64,000 bases of DNA from Lunularia cruciata. Taxonomy: Eukaryota; Streptophyta; Marchantiopsida; Lunulariales; Lunulariaceae. Shown here one piece after another: positions 62,930 to 64,000 of the stretch. The translations under genes were made by a program, and so were the position numbers. Below the pieces are notes generated by a model. It worked only from the letters and a program-made list of their open reading frames with translations. It ran no database searches and had not been told where the DNA came from. Positions within the stretch are counted from its first letter, which is position 1; each line of letters begins with the position of its first letter. The stretch covers positions 16,344,243 through 16,408,242 of the forward strand of contig OX419761.1 in the NCBI GenBank assembly GCA_948567375.1. The letters run 5' to 3'.

Positions 62930-64000
62930 TGAGAGGAAAGTAGGGATTACAAGAGAGCACAACTACCCAAAAATGCTATAGGTGATATCTCCTCCATAGA
63001 TAGCAAGCCAACCCCTCCACACCTGGTTGGTAGAGATGTTTGTCTACGTGTCAAATCCCTTGTCACACACTCAAATCTCCCTAGTCCAATAATATCACAA
63101 AAGATTCCATAATCCTCTTATCAAAGGCTCTTAGACATGATAGGAAGGATTAGTAATATAAAAGATGATCTCACAATTTCAGAAATTAATCTACTCCAAT
63201 TCTATACCAAATATTGAGTGAATATTTAATAGAGGAATACTCGTTTGGAAAAGCATTCACAACAATAGTAATAAGATGAGAATATTTATTTAGTTTTATA
63301 AATATAAATAATCTCTCAATTACATATTTTGACATGTGATTGAGAGAAAATGATTTATTACTTAGGTGCTTGATATTTGAACTAAGTTGAATCATTTAGC
63401 AGACTATACTAAATAATATAGTAGTCGGATATGTAATGCATTGACTTCTACTTTATACTTGAAGAATTATTCAATGTATATGTTGTAATCTGGGGAAATT
63501 GAGAAATTGAGAATTCAAATAGATGAGATCACTTAATAATAAGATATTCAATATTGAAAAAATTATATCATAATAATAATAGTTAAATGATCTTGTGAGT
63601 TATCTGAGTGTTCATAATGCTTATCATCATTTGAAGTGTATATAATTTGTATTTTGGATCATTTACCTATTTAATTATTTAATTCTCAGCAATATTTCAC
63701 TAGAGAAACTGTAGAAACTAAGTTTCTAGTAGATAAAAAAAATAATTCTCTAAATAATAAACTCAATTTATTTATTAATGGAAAATACATTTATCTTTCT
63801 ATCATGTTTATTTATGAGAATTATAAAAATGTCAAATATTACATTTAAGTGATACAAGTAAAATCATAGCATTTCCATTTATATATTCTTGGGAATATAA
63901 TATAATAAATTTCTGTAATGGTATGATATAAAGTAAAACATTAAACTGCAAATTATAGTTTGAAAACCACCCCTGTTATATAATGTAGAAAGTAAAACTA
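62930..64000. other. AT-rich end of window, nothing recognised
   Basis: Very AT-rich, with only short chance ORFs. No repeat or gene signature was found. Confidence 0.5.

Overview
The window looks like nuclear DNA of a land plant, most likely a moss or other bryophyte. It is AT-rich. Its genes are split by many GT-AG introns of roughly 60-950 bases. It also carries Ty1/copia elements, decayed NLR (NBS-LRR) sequence and an RT-type fossil ORF of a kind I recall as common in bryophyte genomes. The assignment rests on gene content and style, not on a database search.

Layout. 1-996 holds the last four exons of an unidentified gene on the + strand. 1.0-7.2 kb is AT-rich and gene-poor. 7.2-23 kb is a graveyard: an isolated exon-like ORF (-), a fossil ABCB-type ATP-binding domain (+), LRR scraps (+), and a long decayed NLR on the - strand running from about 20.6 kb down to about 10.5 kb. 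That NLR is split by a 5.2 kb Ty1/copia fossil (12730-17906) with both LTRs, a primer site and a perfect 5-base target duplication. 23.9-25.9 kb is a second, shortened copia fossil (-). 26-32 kb has no gene I can support. 32.4-38.7 kb holds a multi-exon gene (+) for an atypical E2F-like protein with two winged-helix domains. 38.7-47.7 kb is mostly unexplained. 47.76-54.08 kb holds an eleven-exon gene (+). 54-61 kb is AT-rich with little recognisable, and 61.1-62.9 kb is a fossil RT-associated ORF (-).

Main result. The eleven-exon gene encodes an ammonium transporter (AMT) joined in one continuous reading frame to a plant clade-D-like PP2C protein phosphatase, about 879 residues in all. All ten introns have GT-AG ends and matching phase. 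One exon (51626-51904) carries both the conserved AMT C-terminal motif and the start of the PP2C domain. The AMT pore residues and the PP2C metal-binding aspartates are all present. The Thr that in plant AMT1 proteins is phosphorylated to close the transporter is an Ala here. This is the best candidate for an undescribed system: a transporter carrying its own phosphatase.

The E2F-like gene is the second point of interest. Both winged helices are recognisable, but both have lost the Tyr-Asp of the RRxYD DNA-contact motif (RRILE and RRLGE). It may also carry an unidentified extra domain at its N-terminus.
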